This document shows, piece after piece, positions 49,654-62,877 of a stretch of DNA of 64,000 bases. Numbering within the stretch: the first letter of the stretch is position 1; every line of letters starts with the position of its first letter. Source of the stretch: Terfezia claveryi (Eukaryota; Ascomycota; Pezizomycetes; Pezizales; Pezizaceae); contig WHUX01000046.1 in assembly GCA_015179025.1 (NCBI GenBank), positions 124,001 through 188,000 of the forward strand, in the 5' to 3' direction. The notes beneath the pieces were generated by a model. It saw only the letters and a list, made by a program, of their open reading frames with translations. It made no database searches and had not been told where the DNA came from. A program made the translations under genes and the position numbers.

Positions 49654-52600
49654 ATGGCAACCTACACACCCAAAAAACCCTATGGCAGCCGGTGGAACTT
49701 CAGAACTCCATCTCCCCCCCCTTCAAGCGTGATCGAACCGATATCCCCAGTCGAAATGAAGAACGACTCCGCAATAAGTTTCCCTAACCCATCGACTGTC
49801 CCAAACACCGATGCCATAGAATACCAATCAAACCCATTAAGGCACTCCAGCCACGAAGAACCTCGATCAGATTCGACACTTTCTCTATTGTCATCCGTTT
49901 CTCCCCCTTCTGCATCCTCGTCACGCAGACAGTCACCAAACTCAATGGGGCGAAGCATCGGTTCTTCGGAAGTACCAACATTTGCAGGAAATCAATATTG
50001 GGATCCTCTCGCATTCTTTGCAGATGTTGCCCTTTCTTCCGCAGACCCTACCACCCTTCCCAAACTGCAGAAGCTCGCGGCAAAGGATGCAGCCCAACGT
50101 ATGGAAGCATCACCGGCTGATGTCTCACCCCCCCGTTCGGCTCTGGGGGTTCCACAAATTGGTCAAACGCCTACTGTCACGACAGAGCACATCTCGCGGA
50201 GATTGTCAATGGTCTCCACGGGTGTTGAAAATTCCTCACCACCAAGGTACTTTTTACCCCCCGTTTCTGGCATCCTTCCCCAATTTGGCCCTGGACAACT
50301 TGCCCATACGACGTTCTATAGGAGCACAAATATTGCGGCTGGTTCACCTGTTGAGTCTGAGCGGATTGATTTGGCCCCTATGCGAGATATGACACCTCCT
50401 TCGTCAAACGCCTCCATCACCGGAAACATAGAGGCCAGACCTTCCAGCAATCAGCTTCCCAATGGCCCCTCAGTGAGCCCGCGCCCAAAGACGGACATCT
50501 TTCCATCCCCCCCGCTTGCTGTGTATACAGGCGCTCAACACGCGAACGACAATGGCGACTTGTTTTCTGACTCTCCTGCGAAGAGGAGTAAGACTATGTC
50601 TCAGCACAACGGGCTGTCGTCTAAGAATGCAGAAGCAGTCTTAACCAACACTGAAGGACTGTCTGCCGGAATAGCTAAGGAAGAGGATACGATCACCGTT
50701 GAACAAACGACACGTACACAAAAAGGCAAAAGGCGAGGACGTGGTGGTAAAGCAGTCGCGACGGGGGTCGATGCAACTACTCCTTTAAAGAGAGATGTTC
50801 CTAAGACCAAGAAGGGCCGAATCACAGCGCCTACGAATAGCATCGCTGTTAGGAGGAGTACCCGAAATATCAGGTATATTGAGGAGCCAGAAGAGCACAT
50901 AATTACACGTCCACCAGCGAAGGTCGAACCTCAACACGAACATGGAACAAATCAACATAGTAATCCGCAGCGCATTGTGCTCCATGTTGCACGAAACCAT
51001 GTCAGCTCTACCACCAGAACAGGCGTGTCGCCTACCGCCGGTAATGGCGCACAAACTACCGCTTATTCACAGAATCCAACAGAACAACAGTCCAGCGAGA
51101 GCCAGGCAAGAACAACTCTGGCCCCTACAGCTCAAACCACTTCATTAGGTATAGTAGATTCAAATACGCCTAGTTTAGAGAGCACTACCGCAGAACATGG
51201 AACTCCTACCAGAGGGGATATTGCCCTGGCCCTTAAGCAAATCGACATCTCCAAAGAACAGAAGAATCGGGATAGCGATATGATGTCCATTGTGGATAGA
51301 GTTCAAAAACAGCTTATGCTGAACTCTGACAGTGGAAGCGTCCCTGGACACAGCAAAACCCGTGTTGACCAGATAGGTTTGTCCTCTATGCCCTTTCTTA
51401 CCCCTTATAAAATCACTAATCGCCTGATATTTTAGCCCCACACACTGCGGATCAGAGTAAGGGTTTGCTCAACTCAGGTAACATACTTGGTCACAATGTT
51501 TTCCGTGAGCCCATGTGTACGTGCCATAACCCCCAAATGGGTCGAGCACCTACTGACACTGGATGGCCACTAGATCCTGCGAATCTTCATCTCGACCGTA
51601 ATGAGGGTGTAAGCGGGTTGGCCGATTCCGCGTCATTGAGTACCTACAATCGCAAGGCCTCCATTGATGCACAGGCAATCGTCGATGCTCTGCAACAGGC
51701 ACCACTACCGCCCCTATCACCACCAGTGCCAGTGCCGCAATCCACACAGCCACAACCTTCCCGACAACAGTCCCCTCGACAATCCCTGACATTGATGGGT
51801 ATGTCTGCTCGAGAGCTATGGGGTGAACTAAAGGGTGAGAAGGAGACAGCTGCTTCAGTAGATACGCTTATTGAGGAGGCACGGGCGCACTATGTCCAGC
51901 CGCAGTCACTAGAGCACATGGAGCTCGAGAGCATGAAACTGATCGATGAAGGAGCTAGAGTTATATTAAAGTCAGATGAAGTTGAGAGGACGAATGTAGA
52001 CGAAGAGGTGGCTGACGAAAGTGTTTTTATGGAAGTCTCCGAACAGCCAGCGGTAGAAATCATTGACGCACCTGAGCAAACCATCGCTAAAGCATCAGAG
52101 GAACATGTGGAAGGGAAACCCGGTCCCAGTGAGACTGTCACATTGACAAGGAGAGGAATCGCCAAATGCGTTGTCAGCATAAGCCCTCGACCTACGACAG
52201 AAGTTGCAATTGATATAGCGCCAATGGAGGCATCAAAAGAAGCGGACACATCTGTGGAAGGGAAAATTCCTCCTGCAACCTCCCCTGAGGAAGAGCCTAA
52301 TACAGAGGGCATGGGAAAGCCTGTTGAGATATCCGTTGGCCCACAGGATGCTACTACGATGCCCATAGAGGGCGGAGCCGATATTTCTGCAATACCCGAG
52401 GGCGTCATATTTCCGGATGCAGTCTCTCGGTTTGTCATTACTAACAGAGAAACCGAGGATATTGACACTGCTTCTGAAGATGTTAAAATAATCAACGCTC
52501 CACAGTTGTCAGACAATTGTTTCGATATGTTAGGGCCTCAGGACATTGAAAAAAAGAATCCAGATGCTAATATAGATGGGGCCGAGGTTCCGGGTGTTGA

Positions 52601-55600
52601 ATCCATTGAAGCTCAATACACCGAACGAGAACACCTAGCCCAAGAATCTCTTGAAGTACAGCCAACCCAGGTACAGCCAACTGAAGTTCAGCCAACGGAA
52701 GTACAGCCAACCGAAGTGCAGCCAACCGGGGTTGAGATTTTGGAAACTGAGCCTATTGAGGACGACGAGGAGGAGTTAATTCAAGTAAAGATTATTGAAA
52801 CAGAGGCTTCAACTAGTGAGACTTTTGCTGGAGAGGCTTCTGGTACGTGGGTGGTTGCAGCAAAGGCAAGGGAAGATGAGGCGGCGAGCACAGAATCAAC
52901 TGAACCAGAATCCACTGGACCTGAGGCAATCTCATCTGAACCAGCACTTCTTGAGCACACCAATGCCGAAAACAATGAGCAGATGGCATCTGAGATAGCC
53001 CTTGAGTTTGCTACACGGGATGTGACTTCATCTCTACTATTGATTCCAGGGGAACGTGCGGATACGAATGTCGTGTCTCTCACGAAGGATCAATCCCCTA
53101 ACTTAAGCGTTCAGACTACACAAAATGTTGACAATTCGGACTTAACTGGTCCCACAGGCGCTCCGGAAACCCCACCCAATAATGACCTTTGCCTCGTATG
53201 CAACTCAAGTACCTTTATTGGCACAGAAGCAAACCCCATAGGAGGCCAAGCTTCCGGAGAAGCTACAGTTAAATGGATCGAATGCGATAATTGCAGGCGC
53301 TGGACCCACAATGCATGCGTCAATCTCTCTAATGAGGAAGTTGACTCCATTGACAAATATCACTGTGCATCTTGTGAAAAAGATAAAGGCCCAAGTACTT
53401 GTAAGTTTCATTGGCCGCATTCTCCTAGCATCACATTACTCACAAATGTGCCTATAGTGTTGAGGAAATCTGCTCGAGCCAGGATACCAATAGACTACGA
53501 ATCTTTGAACAACGGATCAGCAGTTCCGGTACAGAGTGCCACTAACAAGATGTACCATCCATATGTTGATAAAATACTGAACGGAGAGTTCAAAACAGTC
53601 CCCGAAACGTTCCCGCGAGTTGTTCCAGAGGAGTTAAGCCTCCGGTTTTTCGAAGATGGGGGTGGTTTTAAGGAGCCAATTGTGATACCGGCTGCCGTAA
53701 ACCCGTACCCTCGCAAATCGAAGACTGGTTCTTTTGAAGGGAATGCAGGAAGCAGCAACAGTGCCGCGTCTTCTCGCGCGAGTAATGCGACTTCAGTAGG
53801 CGCTTCCTCCGCAAGACAGCCAACGATACCTAGCGAAAATTTGGCGTATCAGAAGGAGCCAGGGATTGAGCTTGACGCCCTTGGGATGGGTTTTCCAGAT
53901 AATCTTACAATCCCTCAAATTGTTGAAATGGTCGGCCCAGAGGAGACTGTTGAGGTGATCGATGTGAAATCACAATCAGGAGATAAACGAAAGTGGACAC
54001 TTTCAAAGTGGGTAGAGTATTTTGAAGACCCAAATAGGGATAAGATATATAATGTCATAAGTCTGGAAGTTTCTTCAACGCGTTTGGCAAGGCTTATTCA
54101 GAGGCCGAAAGTCGTAAGGTGAGTTGAGGCCCGCCTCCATTTCGATACACTAGCGCTAACAATCTATAGGGAAATGGATCTCTCGGATCAAGTTTGGCCG
54201 AAAGACAGGAGAAAGGAGTTTCCAGCGGTACAGTATTACTGGTGAGATCTTATAGTCCCATTATTAGACACATGAAACTTACTTCTATTCAGTCTCATGT
54301 CTGTGGCACACTCATACACCGATTGGCATGTTGATTTTGGTGGGTCCTCTGTTTACTACAGGATTCTCAAGGGACGCAAGGTCTTCTTTTTCCTTGCCCC
54401 AACCAAGGAGAACCTTGATGCATATCAACAGTGGAATAAGTCACCTGAACAGCATTACACCTGGCTAGCTGAAGGCAGAGAATGCTTCAGAGTTGATTTA
54501 GGCCCTGGGGATACCATGTTGATACCTTCAGGATGGATCCATGCTGTCTATACTCCAGAAGATAGCTTGGTTATTGGTGGCAACTACCTGACGCGACTAC
54601 ATTACCAAATGCAGTTTCGGATTCACGAAATTGAGAGGGCAACAGCTACTCCGATGAAGTACCGGTTCCCGAGATTTGCTAGAGTCCACTGGTATGATGC
54701 TATAAAGTTAATGCAGGAGGACCCTATACCCAAAAATATCGAAGATCAACTTATATCTGGAAAGGCTGCAAATTCCCGTGCCATCAAAGGAAAGGGCAGT
54801 ACAGGAAGCCTCAGCATACATTTCCTAGAAGGACTACCAGCCATCGCGGAGTTTCTCCGTAGGAACTCTTTGATTGCGCAGGAAATTATTACCGAGGGGC
54901 TTACCAAACAAAAGACTGAAGCAGTGAGGAATGCAATTCCCAAGGGGTTCGATGACGGATGGGATACCGTCCAGAACTTTGCCAGATGGGTCACATGGAA
55001 ACGGAATTGTGGGGAAGTGATACCTTCTTGGGCACATCCGGATGCCGATCCCGCAGAAGGTGTTCCAAACGCTGGTCAGAGGAAACTCAGTGCAGCGGCA
55101 ATCAAACATGCGGAACGACTCAAAGCCGATGCTGATAGGAGAGCCGCGGGAGTAGTTCGTTCCGGGCTTCGAGAACGAAATCAGAGTATACAGCCATCCA
55201 TATCAGGTGATTCCGAAACACCTGCCCCAGAGGAAGCACGTGTCTCCAAGAAGCGTCCAAGGCTCGACTTTGGAGAACTCAAAGATGCTGAGCCTCCGCG
55301 CAAAAAGTCGCGGTCGCAGAAAGAGCGACTGGACCAGAATGTAATTGATGAGTGCGTCGAACAGGTGGTGGCTGAATACGAGAAATCAGGGGACGCGATA
55401 AAGGAGGCTCTCGCAGTTGAAGTACGCACCCAGTACCGCAACGTGCACATTACAAGATTAGGGCCTTCAAGATCTGCATGTCATCCTTGTCGTGAGGGCA
55501 AAGTAAATTCCCAAAATTCCTCCCTATTTTTTCGGGGAGCAGTTGAGCTAATTTTCTCACTAGACCAAGTGTGTTCATAAAGATGAGATAAGAGCTCTCA

Positions 55601-56790
55601 TTGCTAAAGTCTTGGATATATATCACATGGTAAAGGGGACAGCGGGTCATGGTAGGCGAGAAGCCAATGCAGAATTCCTAGAGGAGCAGAGCCCGCAGCT
55701 TGAAGGTCAGCCTGCGGCGGGACAACTTGCTTTCGGCAGAACGGCAGAAAAGGCTATTAACCTGAATAGTGAAGTACTCCAGGCAGGACCGTTACACATC
55801 CCAGGTCCAAGTACACAAGTGGTGTTGAACCTCACCAAAGGCATCACACCAAAAGTAACTAAAAGACCACAAAGTAAAACTCCTCGGTCGAAGAACAGCG
55901 TAAACGATTCGGGTGAACCAAGGCGCAGAGGGGGTAAGAGGACAGCTTGTGATGCGTGCAGAAAATCTAGGGTGAGTGTCTAACCATTCATGCCCTCCAA
56001 CCTGATTGCTAATTTTGCGTAGCGTAAATGTGCACACGGCTTGGATGGAACTTCGTTAGCCGCTGGTCCCCAAGCGGAGGATGATGCAGAGAGTGATGAT
56101 GATCAGTCCGCTCGCGAGCCTACTGTAATTCTCGATGGTGCGGATGAAACGAGAGGCTCTGTACAGGGCGCAGGAGAAGCCAGCATCAACGCAGATCACC
56201 AGGCCGATGAGGGGATTCCACATTCCGAACAAGCCACACCATCAGAACAACTCCTCCAGGAGAGTGAGCTCCTAGCTCAGCAGTTGCAGCAGCAACAGGA
56301 TCTCATACAGGAGATTGATTCGACACAGTCAATGTCGCCGGAACTTGTTACACTAGAAGATGCTGTCACCTCCTCTCGACGTGAAGCATCATTAGAAGAT
56401 ACTAGAGAGAGTATAGACTGGGAAGCTATGGAGGCTCCTGAAAACACAATGCATATCATCGCGAATAGCGCAGGTCGAGGTAAAAGGAAAAGAGTGGCTG
56501 AAACAGAGGAAGAGTATGTGTCTGTCAAGATCCCAGAAATGACTTTAGGTCCAAATTGCCAGCAGAAAAAAACCCATGTGACGCCCTCTCCTAGTTCTTC
56601 GAGAAGAACCAGACCTGTACCTTCATTCGACGAGAGCAGAGGAAGTCCGAAGAGGTTAAGAGTAGATGATATGGAAACGTCACCAAAAGAAAATAGGGTT
56701 CAAAATACACCAGAAAAGCAGGCGTGGCAAGAGATGAAGGCAGCTGAATTTGGATTGAGAAAAAGATCCAAGTCTAAATCATCGTCATGA
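49654..56790 (+). CDS. JHD1: JmjC-domain histone demethylase of the JHD1/KDM2 family, unusually large
   Basis: Exons are 49654-51376, 51436-53400, 53458-54118, 54170-54241, 54293-55502, 55570-55971 and 56023-56790, total 2266 aa with phase conserved. Residues 1-1150 are largely disordered Ser/Pro/Glu-rich sequence with a basic patch (KGKRRGRGGKAV) and a 15-bp VQPTE repeat. A PHD finger follows at about 1157-1224 (CLVC...WIECDNCRRWTHNACV...YHCASC). The JmjC core has Fe(II) ligands H1486 and D1488 (TDWHVDFGGSSVYYRILKG) and H1557 (PSGWIHAVYTP), so activity on H3K36me1/2 is expected. Basic helices follow, then two similar Cys/His motifs (C1870-x2-C-x4-C-x-H and C2004-x2-C-x6-C-x-H), each split by a phase-0 intron. 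Whether the first exon belongs to the same transcript is supported only by phase and a good splice pair. Confidence 0.88.
52653..52727 (+). repeat. 15-bp coding minisatellite (EVQPT)5
   Basis: Five tandem units encode E/Q-V-Q-P-T within the disordered region of the JHD1-like protein. The units differ mostly at third positions. Confidence 0.9.
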
Positions 56791-58679
56791 TTCGGAGCGG
56801 ACAGTTGGGGTCTGTCATCGATTTCCATTTCAATGGCGTTATAGCGGATTGGGAACATTTCTTTGTCACTCGTCGGATTCATCTTTTTCCCAATTTGACC
56901 GGAGGTTATGTCGCTACCCTTCATTTGAATACTGATATCATTCATCTTCTGCGGCATCTTGAAGTGCTGTATTTGTACCGTCGTGGGAAGTGGGGAGTTT
57001 AGGAGAAGTTATGTAGTCTGGGTAAGGCGCTACTGAAGTGGAGAAGACACGAAAGCAATTGTTTCCAACTAAGATCTTTGACGGTGTTTGGGGTCTGGTT
57101 TACGGGTTTGGCGAGTTAGGTTTCACGGTTTTGCGTTGATATAATGCGCCATGTCTTTTATTTACTACTTGGAATTTTCTCGGAATTGGTAATGCTATTT
57201 ACTTTACATCTTTCTCTTTTTGAGGCACTGGGAAGAGTTGTATACCTTATGGGTTCACTCTATGAAGGCTACAAGTGGACATCTTCATACTTGTTAATTT
57301 CACTGTTTGATTCTCTTCCATTCCATCGATTGGATTTTGGAGGTGACATGATGGTGTGCTCCCTCGATTTGCTAATTCTATATTTTCACTTTATGATGAT
57401 GGCGTGCTATGGCGAGTGTTTTTACTGTTACTTTCAGATTTCTCAAGGGTCTCGCTTCACTTCATTGTTTGTCCTTACAGTTCAGGGCTCGACCCTCTTT
57501 TGTAACTTTCCATATCCGTTTGGAGGAAGGCCTGAGTGGACGGACCGTATGGGTAGCAGCAGAGTACGGGGGGAATCCGTGTGGAGGATATGGATAGAAG
57601 AACTGGAATTGGCTAAGATGGGTGGGTGAAGGAAGGTTCTGTAAAAGCTGGGTAATCGGGTGTTTCTGTGCATGGGTGGTTTTGCTTACTGAAGTTTGTC
57701 AGACTACAGGATTTGGTTTTTTGACGTTTTCTGGCTTACATAGTGGTGTTTTTGTGTTATACTGAATTTTTGTATAATTAGCTGTTTCATCAATCTTAAT
57801 ATAAGTTGACTTAGGACTGATTACTTACAGCACGACGCAATATGCATAAAGGTACTCCGTATTGGCTAGTTTCGTGACCTGCATAAAGATGCAAGGTATG
57901 TCTTACTAACCAGACTACCGTACTCCGTACTCTAGAAAATATTGTTGGATTATAAATACGCACCATTGCTCGCCAGGCAACTCGAATACAGACGAACCGG
58001 ACTTAATGGTAATCTGGCTGCACCTACCTAGTTTCCTCCAATGCAATAACTTGTCTATACCAGCTGGTACGGTATTGGAGAAATCGCTTAGATGTATCAA
58101 TAGCAAGATATGTCTGCCCATGAAGAATGGCTATAGTGAAGGGTTAAGTAAGAGTAAGCGAGGAATGGATACGGATAGTCTCGGAGTACTAATGTATCAT
58201 GAGAGTTACAACTATCAAGCGGGGCACGTGAGATAAGGTAAATAAACATCATACTTTGAAAGAATCAGGGCGCACCTTCTCGTGGCAAACTTTTCTCACA
58301 TAAATTCGTCCCACTTCAAACAAATTTTTGGTGACTTAGGGGGTCTTGTGATTGAACAAGTCGAAACTCTGCGGTAGAGCTCCCAAATCTAACGTAGCTG
58401 CCACCCAGAGCTCCGTCAAGAAGCTAGAGTCAGCCAGAGTCAGCCTCTCGCTTGACCTGCCCTGTGCCGAGCTGTGCAGCGCATCCCAAATTACGACCTA
58501 CTTTCTTTCGAAAACACCAACCGAATCGTATCTCGCAGAGCGCATTGCCCTTTCCTCTGTGTCACTCTGACATATACTTCGGACCTCCAGCTCCGATAGC
58601 CAAGCCACCTTACACAGAACAACCGTCCTTCACGGCTGCTTACAAGCCGCGGCAGAAGATTGGAGCTACACAAGGGTCC
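56791..58679. other. Intergenic spacer
   Basis: This is the T-rich 3' flank of the JHD1-like gene and the upstream region of the STIMATE-like gene. A 161-codon frame at 57144-57629 is a Leu/Phe-rich product of T-rich DNA and is not accepted. A TACTAACCAGACTA variant of the dispersed repeat lies near 57904-57917, and a CACGTG near 58225-58230. Confidence 0.5.
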
Positions 58680-60280
58680 ATGAACATAACTATGGATGCT
58701 ACCAGCAGTGGTGTAGACGACGACACAAAAGGACGATGCGAGCTTTTAGGGTCATTTGGTACGTTCTCAGGGCGAGAACAAAAGAAGTATATAAACTTAC
58801 TTGTGAATGGGCAATAGCTTTATTCGTTCAAGGAGCGTTGGGCGCATTGGCCTTACTATCATTGGTTTGGAAGCGGTCGCGAGAGAACCCACAGCGCCCG
58901 TTGCTGATATGGTTCGTTGATTTTGGCCTCTCATCGGACCTTCGAAATACATATTGTTAACGTTCGCGGTTGGGTATTATAGGTTCTTTGATGCGTCAAA
59001 ACAAGTTTGGGGCTCGATATTGGTCCACATCGCGAATCTACTTCTGTCGATGTTGTCCTCTGGACAGTTCAGTACCGAGCCGACACCGAAATCTGTGTCG
59101 AGGATATTCAGGAGGCATGGGGATGTGGATGATGAAGTCTATCATGCCAATCCTTGCAGCTTTTACCTCCTGAATTTGGCTATCGATGTAAGTTCATCCT
59201 GCGCGGGCCCCCCCCCCCCCCTCTCCCCACCCCCGCTCCCCCCAACACGCCCTACTAAATCCAGTAAACTAACACGAACTTTCCATACCAGACCACCATT
59301 GGCATTTTTATCCTTATCCTTATCCTTCGTATAATTACCCGTCTTCTCCTCCTTTCTCCATTTACCTTCTGGCATACCGGTATAACCTCCGGAGATTATG
59401 GAGACCCCCCAAAATGGTCTTGGTGGGGGAAACAGGCAATTATATACTTCTGCGGACTGATGGGAATGAAATTTGTCGTTTGGATAATGTTCCAGATCTT
59501 CCCGTGGCTAGGGCGGTTCGGTGATTGGCTTTTGGGATGGACGGAAGGTGATAAGCGGGTGCAAGTCTTCTTCGTTATGTTTGTAAGTTCTCTACTGCAA
59601 AGCCTTAAACCCCATAGCGTTTTACTGAATACCCCAGCTAATCTTGCTGATGTCACTAGTTCTTCCCCCTCGTCATGAACGCAGTGCAGTATTGGATCAT
59701 CGACTCATACATCAAAGCGAAAAAGCCCACAGACTCCTCTGGCGTACTATCCCCAACCGCTCGACTCTCCTCTTCTTCCTATAGACACAGCAATCGCCAC
59801 AGCTTTGATGACTCTGAAGACATATTCTCGGATGATGACAACACTACGAACGAGAACGGCCTCGAAGCTCAGAACCTTCTCCGGAATAAATCCAATGTTC
59901 ACTGCAGCAACAGAAAAGATTCCCTCTCTTCCACCAACTCAGAATACGACCCCGACCTAGATGGCGATAGTACCGCTGCTAAGATTGTGGATTCTGAGAG
60001 AAGCTCGACCTATGATGCAGTTCGATCGGGAGCGAAGCCTGCGGGAAGGAGAGATCGTAAGAGAAATGAGGGGAGTACTACAGAGAGTCTGAGCAGTATG
60101 ATGTTATTACCGGGATCCAGGGGCCCGAGTACACCAGGGTATGCGGATGATGCTGAGTCAAGGCGATTGACACTGGGTAGTGAGCGAAGCGTAGGAGGCA
60201 GAAGTGGGAGGAGTTTAAGGGATGATGACAGTACATTGGTGGGGCGAGAAGAGGATTATGAAAGAGGTGGGAGAGAGTAA
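58680..60280 (+). CDS. STIMATE/YPL162C-family vacuolar or ER membrane protein
   Basis: Exons are 58680-58758, 58818-58911, 58983-59187, 59292-59582 and 59660-60280, giving 429 aa with phase conserved. The membrane domain begins with CELLGSFALFVQGALGALAL, continues with FFDASKQVWGSILVHIANLL, NPCSFYLLNLAIDTTIGIFI, WWGKQAIIYFCGLMGMKFVV and MFQIFPWLGRFGDWLL, and ends with PLVMNAVQYWIIDSYIKAKK. This is the STIMATE (TMEM110) / yeast YPL162C family, about five helices: the human protein promotes ER-plasma membrane STIM coupling and the yeast protein is vacuolar. The C-terminal 190 residues are Ser/Asp/Arg-rich and cytosolic. Intron 3 holds a C12 tract. The frame is open upstream to 58452, so a longer N-terminus is possible; the ATG at 58680 fits family length better. 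Confidence 0.9.
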
Positions 60281-61110
60281 AAATCCCTTTTGTGGAAGGG
60301 AATAGGCACGGCGGGATGTGCTTTTGGTTTAAAATGCATGAAGCAGCATAAAGGCATTAATAGCCCTCGTATGACATGTCTTAATGGAGTGGGCATTGTT
60401 TGGAGCGGCTCGTTGGTCTTGTGTAATTGCAAATCATATTTGTTAGATAGTTGTGCCTTCTTTACAGTTACATTACTCCAACAACCCTTTGGTTTTTTAC
60501 TTTGCTCCTAGTGGTTTTAGTAGCGATTGCATTAAACGCCTTATCTGGTTATGCTGTTTTATTCCTTGTCTTTGGTGTTTGGTATATTTTGCTTTTTCTT
60601 GGGGAAGGATTTTGAGATTTTGATACTGTTCTAGCTTTTTTTGTTCTTCTGAGGACTTTGTGCAAGTACTACATATACACATATAAACTCTGCTGTTTAT
60701 TCTGAGGGAATTTGAATGACAGTGCTATATAGATGACAGGATAATTGAAATACACCAGACTTTCTTCAGGGTAATAAGAGGAAAACAGCAAGTATGTGGC
60801 ACCAGAGAATCTCCGTCTCCCGTTAGCACGAACTTTTACGATTATGGAGCAAGCAGCTATTCATGTTGTCAGAAAGCCTGATTCAGTCACGTGTTTATAT
60901 GCATTGCAAAGTGAGGTTTCGTTCTTTTTTCCGGCAGCACACCCAATTTGCCAGTCACTGCCACCATGTATATTCCTCACCTATCAATGTTAAGATTGTT
61001 TTGCAAATACTAAGGTTAAAAGAGATATAAAGCAATGAGACTGGCCAAAAGAAAGAATATTGTTATGGCATGAAACATTATTGCTTACAGTTCAATATTA
61101 ATTATAATTA

Positions 61111-61246
61111 CAGTAGACTCGCGATATAACGATGCCCGATATGAGAATGAAAGTGCAGCATCTCCGGCCCTTAATACAAGAATATAACTCACGTTAAAAG
61201 TGACTCTTAACTGCCCGATGACATTCTTACATCGAGAATTGTACTG
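61111..61246. mobile_element. MITE-like element with TA target-site duplication (Tc1/mariner-pogo type)
   Basis: The 136-bp segment starts CAGTAGACTCGCGATATAAC and ends with a related inverted sequence (reverse complement CAGTACAATTCTCGATGTAA). It is bounded by TA on both sides (61109-61110 and 61247-61248). CAGT ends with TA duplication fit Tc1/mariner elements. There is no coding capacity, so it would depend on a transposase elsewhere. Confidence 0.65.
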
Positions 61247-61980
61247 TAAGATGACTCCCCGATAACATCCTGCATTATGATTCTGAGCCAGGCGTCGGAG
61301 GCTGCAGCATTGACATTCAAAAGAACATAACCATTAATTAAGAGGCCTTTTTATTATTCATAAAATAAAACTTGTTTTCTGTCAAAATCCAACGTTCTCT
61401 AGTATTGCAAACTCAAAAGCCCATTACTCAATTATTTAGAGGACAGTGGTAATAATGCCGTATGTCCATCAAATATAATCATCAATTCGAGTCACCCTAG
61501 ATTTGTATAGGATGCTGATGCTTGCGAAGATACTGTATATACGTACAAAGCTATATACAAGGGAGATATATAGGCCACCCTACCAATCGGTCCAATGTCT
61601 AGCAAACCTATAAATTCACGGAAACCATTAATTTGAGTTCGTACTCCGTACGGAACTTAATCAGTCAATAGGACCGACAAGGCCGTATAGGAATACCTCA
61701 CTCCCTCATCAATTAGAGTGCCGATTCTATTATTATAGTTCGAGATTTGGGTGCGGTCCTAATGCAGCTGAAGCTTATGCTCTCGCTAAGTGTATGTACA
61801 TACACAAGTTCCTGGCTACTCTTTTGCGGAAGTCAAGGACAATGCAGTCGGTTACAGTCGGTGTGAATTTGTTCGATAGGGCCAATACGGCGCATGGGAA
61901 TTGGAAGGGGCCTAGGAAAATATGATGACACATTTGATCCTACCATACCGTCACTCTTCCTTTAGTAGAAGGTACAATCC

Positions 61981-61995
61981 TAGTCTGGTTGGCAC
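61981..61995 (-). repeat. Dispersed motif, reverse orientation
   Basis: TAGTCTGGTTGGCAC is the exact reverse complement of GTGCCAACCAGACTA. It lies 27 bp upstream of the retroelement hairpin at 62023. Confidence 0.75.
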
Positions 61996-62022
61996 GTTCC
62001 GCATCTACTTCCCGATTGTTAT

Positions 62023-62107
62023 CCACCCGGGTTTCCGGGTGGCTCCTCATGGTCCCCTCACTGGGACCCAATAGGAATAATGGGTATTGAAAAAAAAAAA
62101 AAAAAAA
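62023..62107 (+). mobile_element. 3' end of a non-LTR retroelement or SINE (two hairpins plus poly-A), second copy
   Basis: CCACCCGGGTTTCCGGGTGG is a perfect inverted repeat. GGTCCCCTCACTGGGACC, a second perfect hairpin, follows, then AATAGGAATAATGGGTATTG and 18 A (62090-62107). The layout matches that at 19337-19438. Confidence 0.7.
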
Positions 62108-62802
62108 TTCCCTCTACTGACGATCAACACGAAAGCAAAAGCGGCTGTCCTCTTCCTTGATTTCTCTACTACCGGTGCCTATGAAGGACATTGTTTCTGT
62201 GGCTCCGCTAAGGCTTATGTCTACAGGCTGTGCCTAAAGACCCTATCTATAGCCAGCAGTCGGACAGGTAGGTGGCCTGTCCACGTTACCCTGAATCAAG
62301 CACCCAAGGCAACAATCTTGTTATTCTAAACTAATGAGTAGTCTCATTGAACGAAGAATTTAAAGGGTGGGAAATGAATATAACAGAAATAGAATCAGGT
62401 TAGAAGACAATGAAGACTAAAGGGTGCAGGGAATAGTACAACAGGGTATATATCCTGTAAATGTGCACGCAGCTGAAATATATCCTTTCGATGACAGCTG
62501 CACCTTAATTCACGAAATATGGCCATCTCATTTACAGAGAAAAGAGCTCCGAAAAAACAACAGATCTACATACCTGTTAGTTGATGCTTCATACAATGAG
62601 TGATTGGAGCCAATAGTATTTGGTGATGTCGGCAGCGCCCTTGGAGGGAGAGAAGCGACGTTTAATAGCAGGCATAAGGGAATGTCTATTACATAATATT
62701 CACCACCCCACTAAGTATCTAACTCTGTGTTTGTTCCCCATTTGAAAGGCTTTTGAGTTGTTGAGATAAGGGCGAGACTAGTTGAGATACTTGGGCCTCC
62801 AG

Positions 62803-62877
62803 GTGCCAACCAGACTACTTAATGCCTCCAGACTAGGTAGCCTCCTAGTCTGGCTAGCACTAGCCTCTCGTAGAGAG
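62803..62877. repeat. Head-to-head pair of the dispersed motif
   Basis: GTGCCAACCAGACTA (62803-62817) faces TAGTCTGGCTAGCAC (62846-62860), which continues into TAGCCTCTCGTAGAGAG. In reverse this reproduces the palindrome-plus-motif unit seen at 18207-18238. Confidence 0.75.

Noticed and set aside
57144..57629. 161-codon hydrophobic frame downstream of the JHD1-like gene
   Set aside because: The sequence is T-rich, so any frame yields Leu/Phe/Tyr. There are no charged-loop patterns, splice sites or family likeness.
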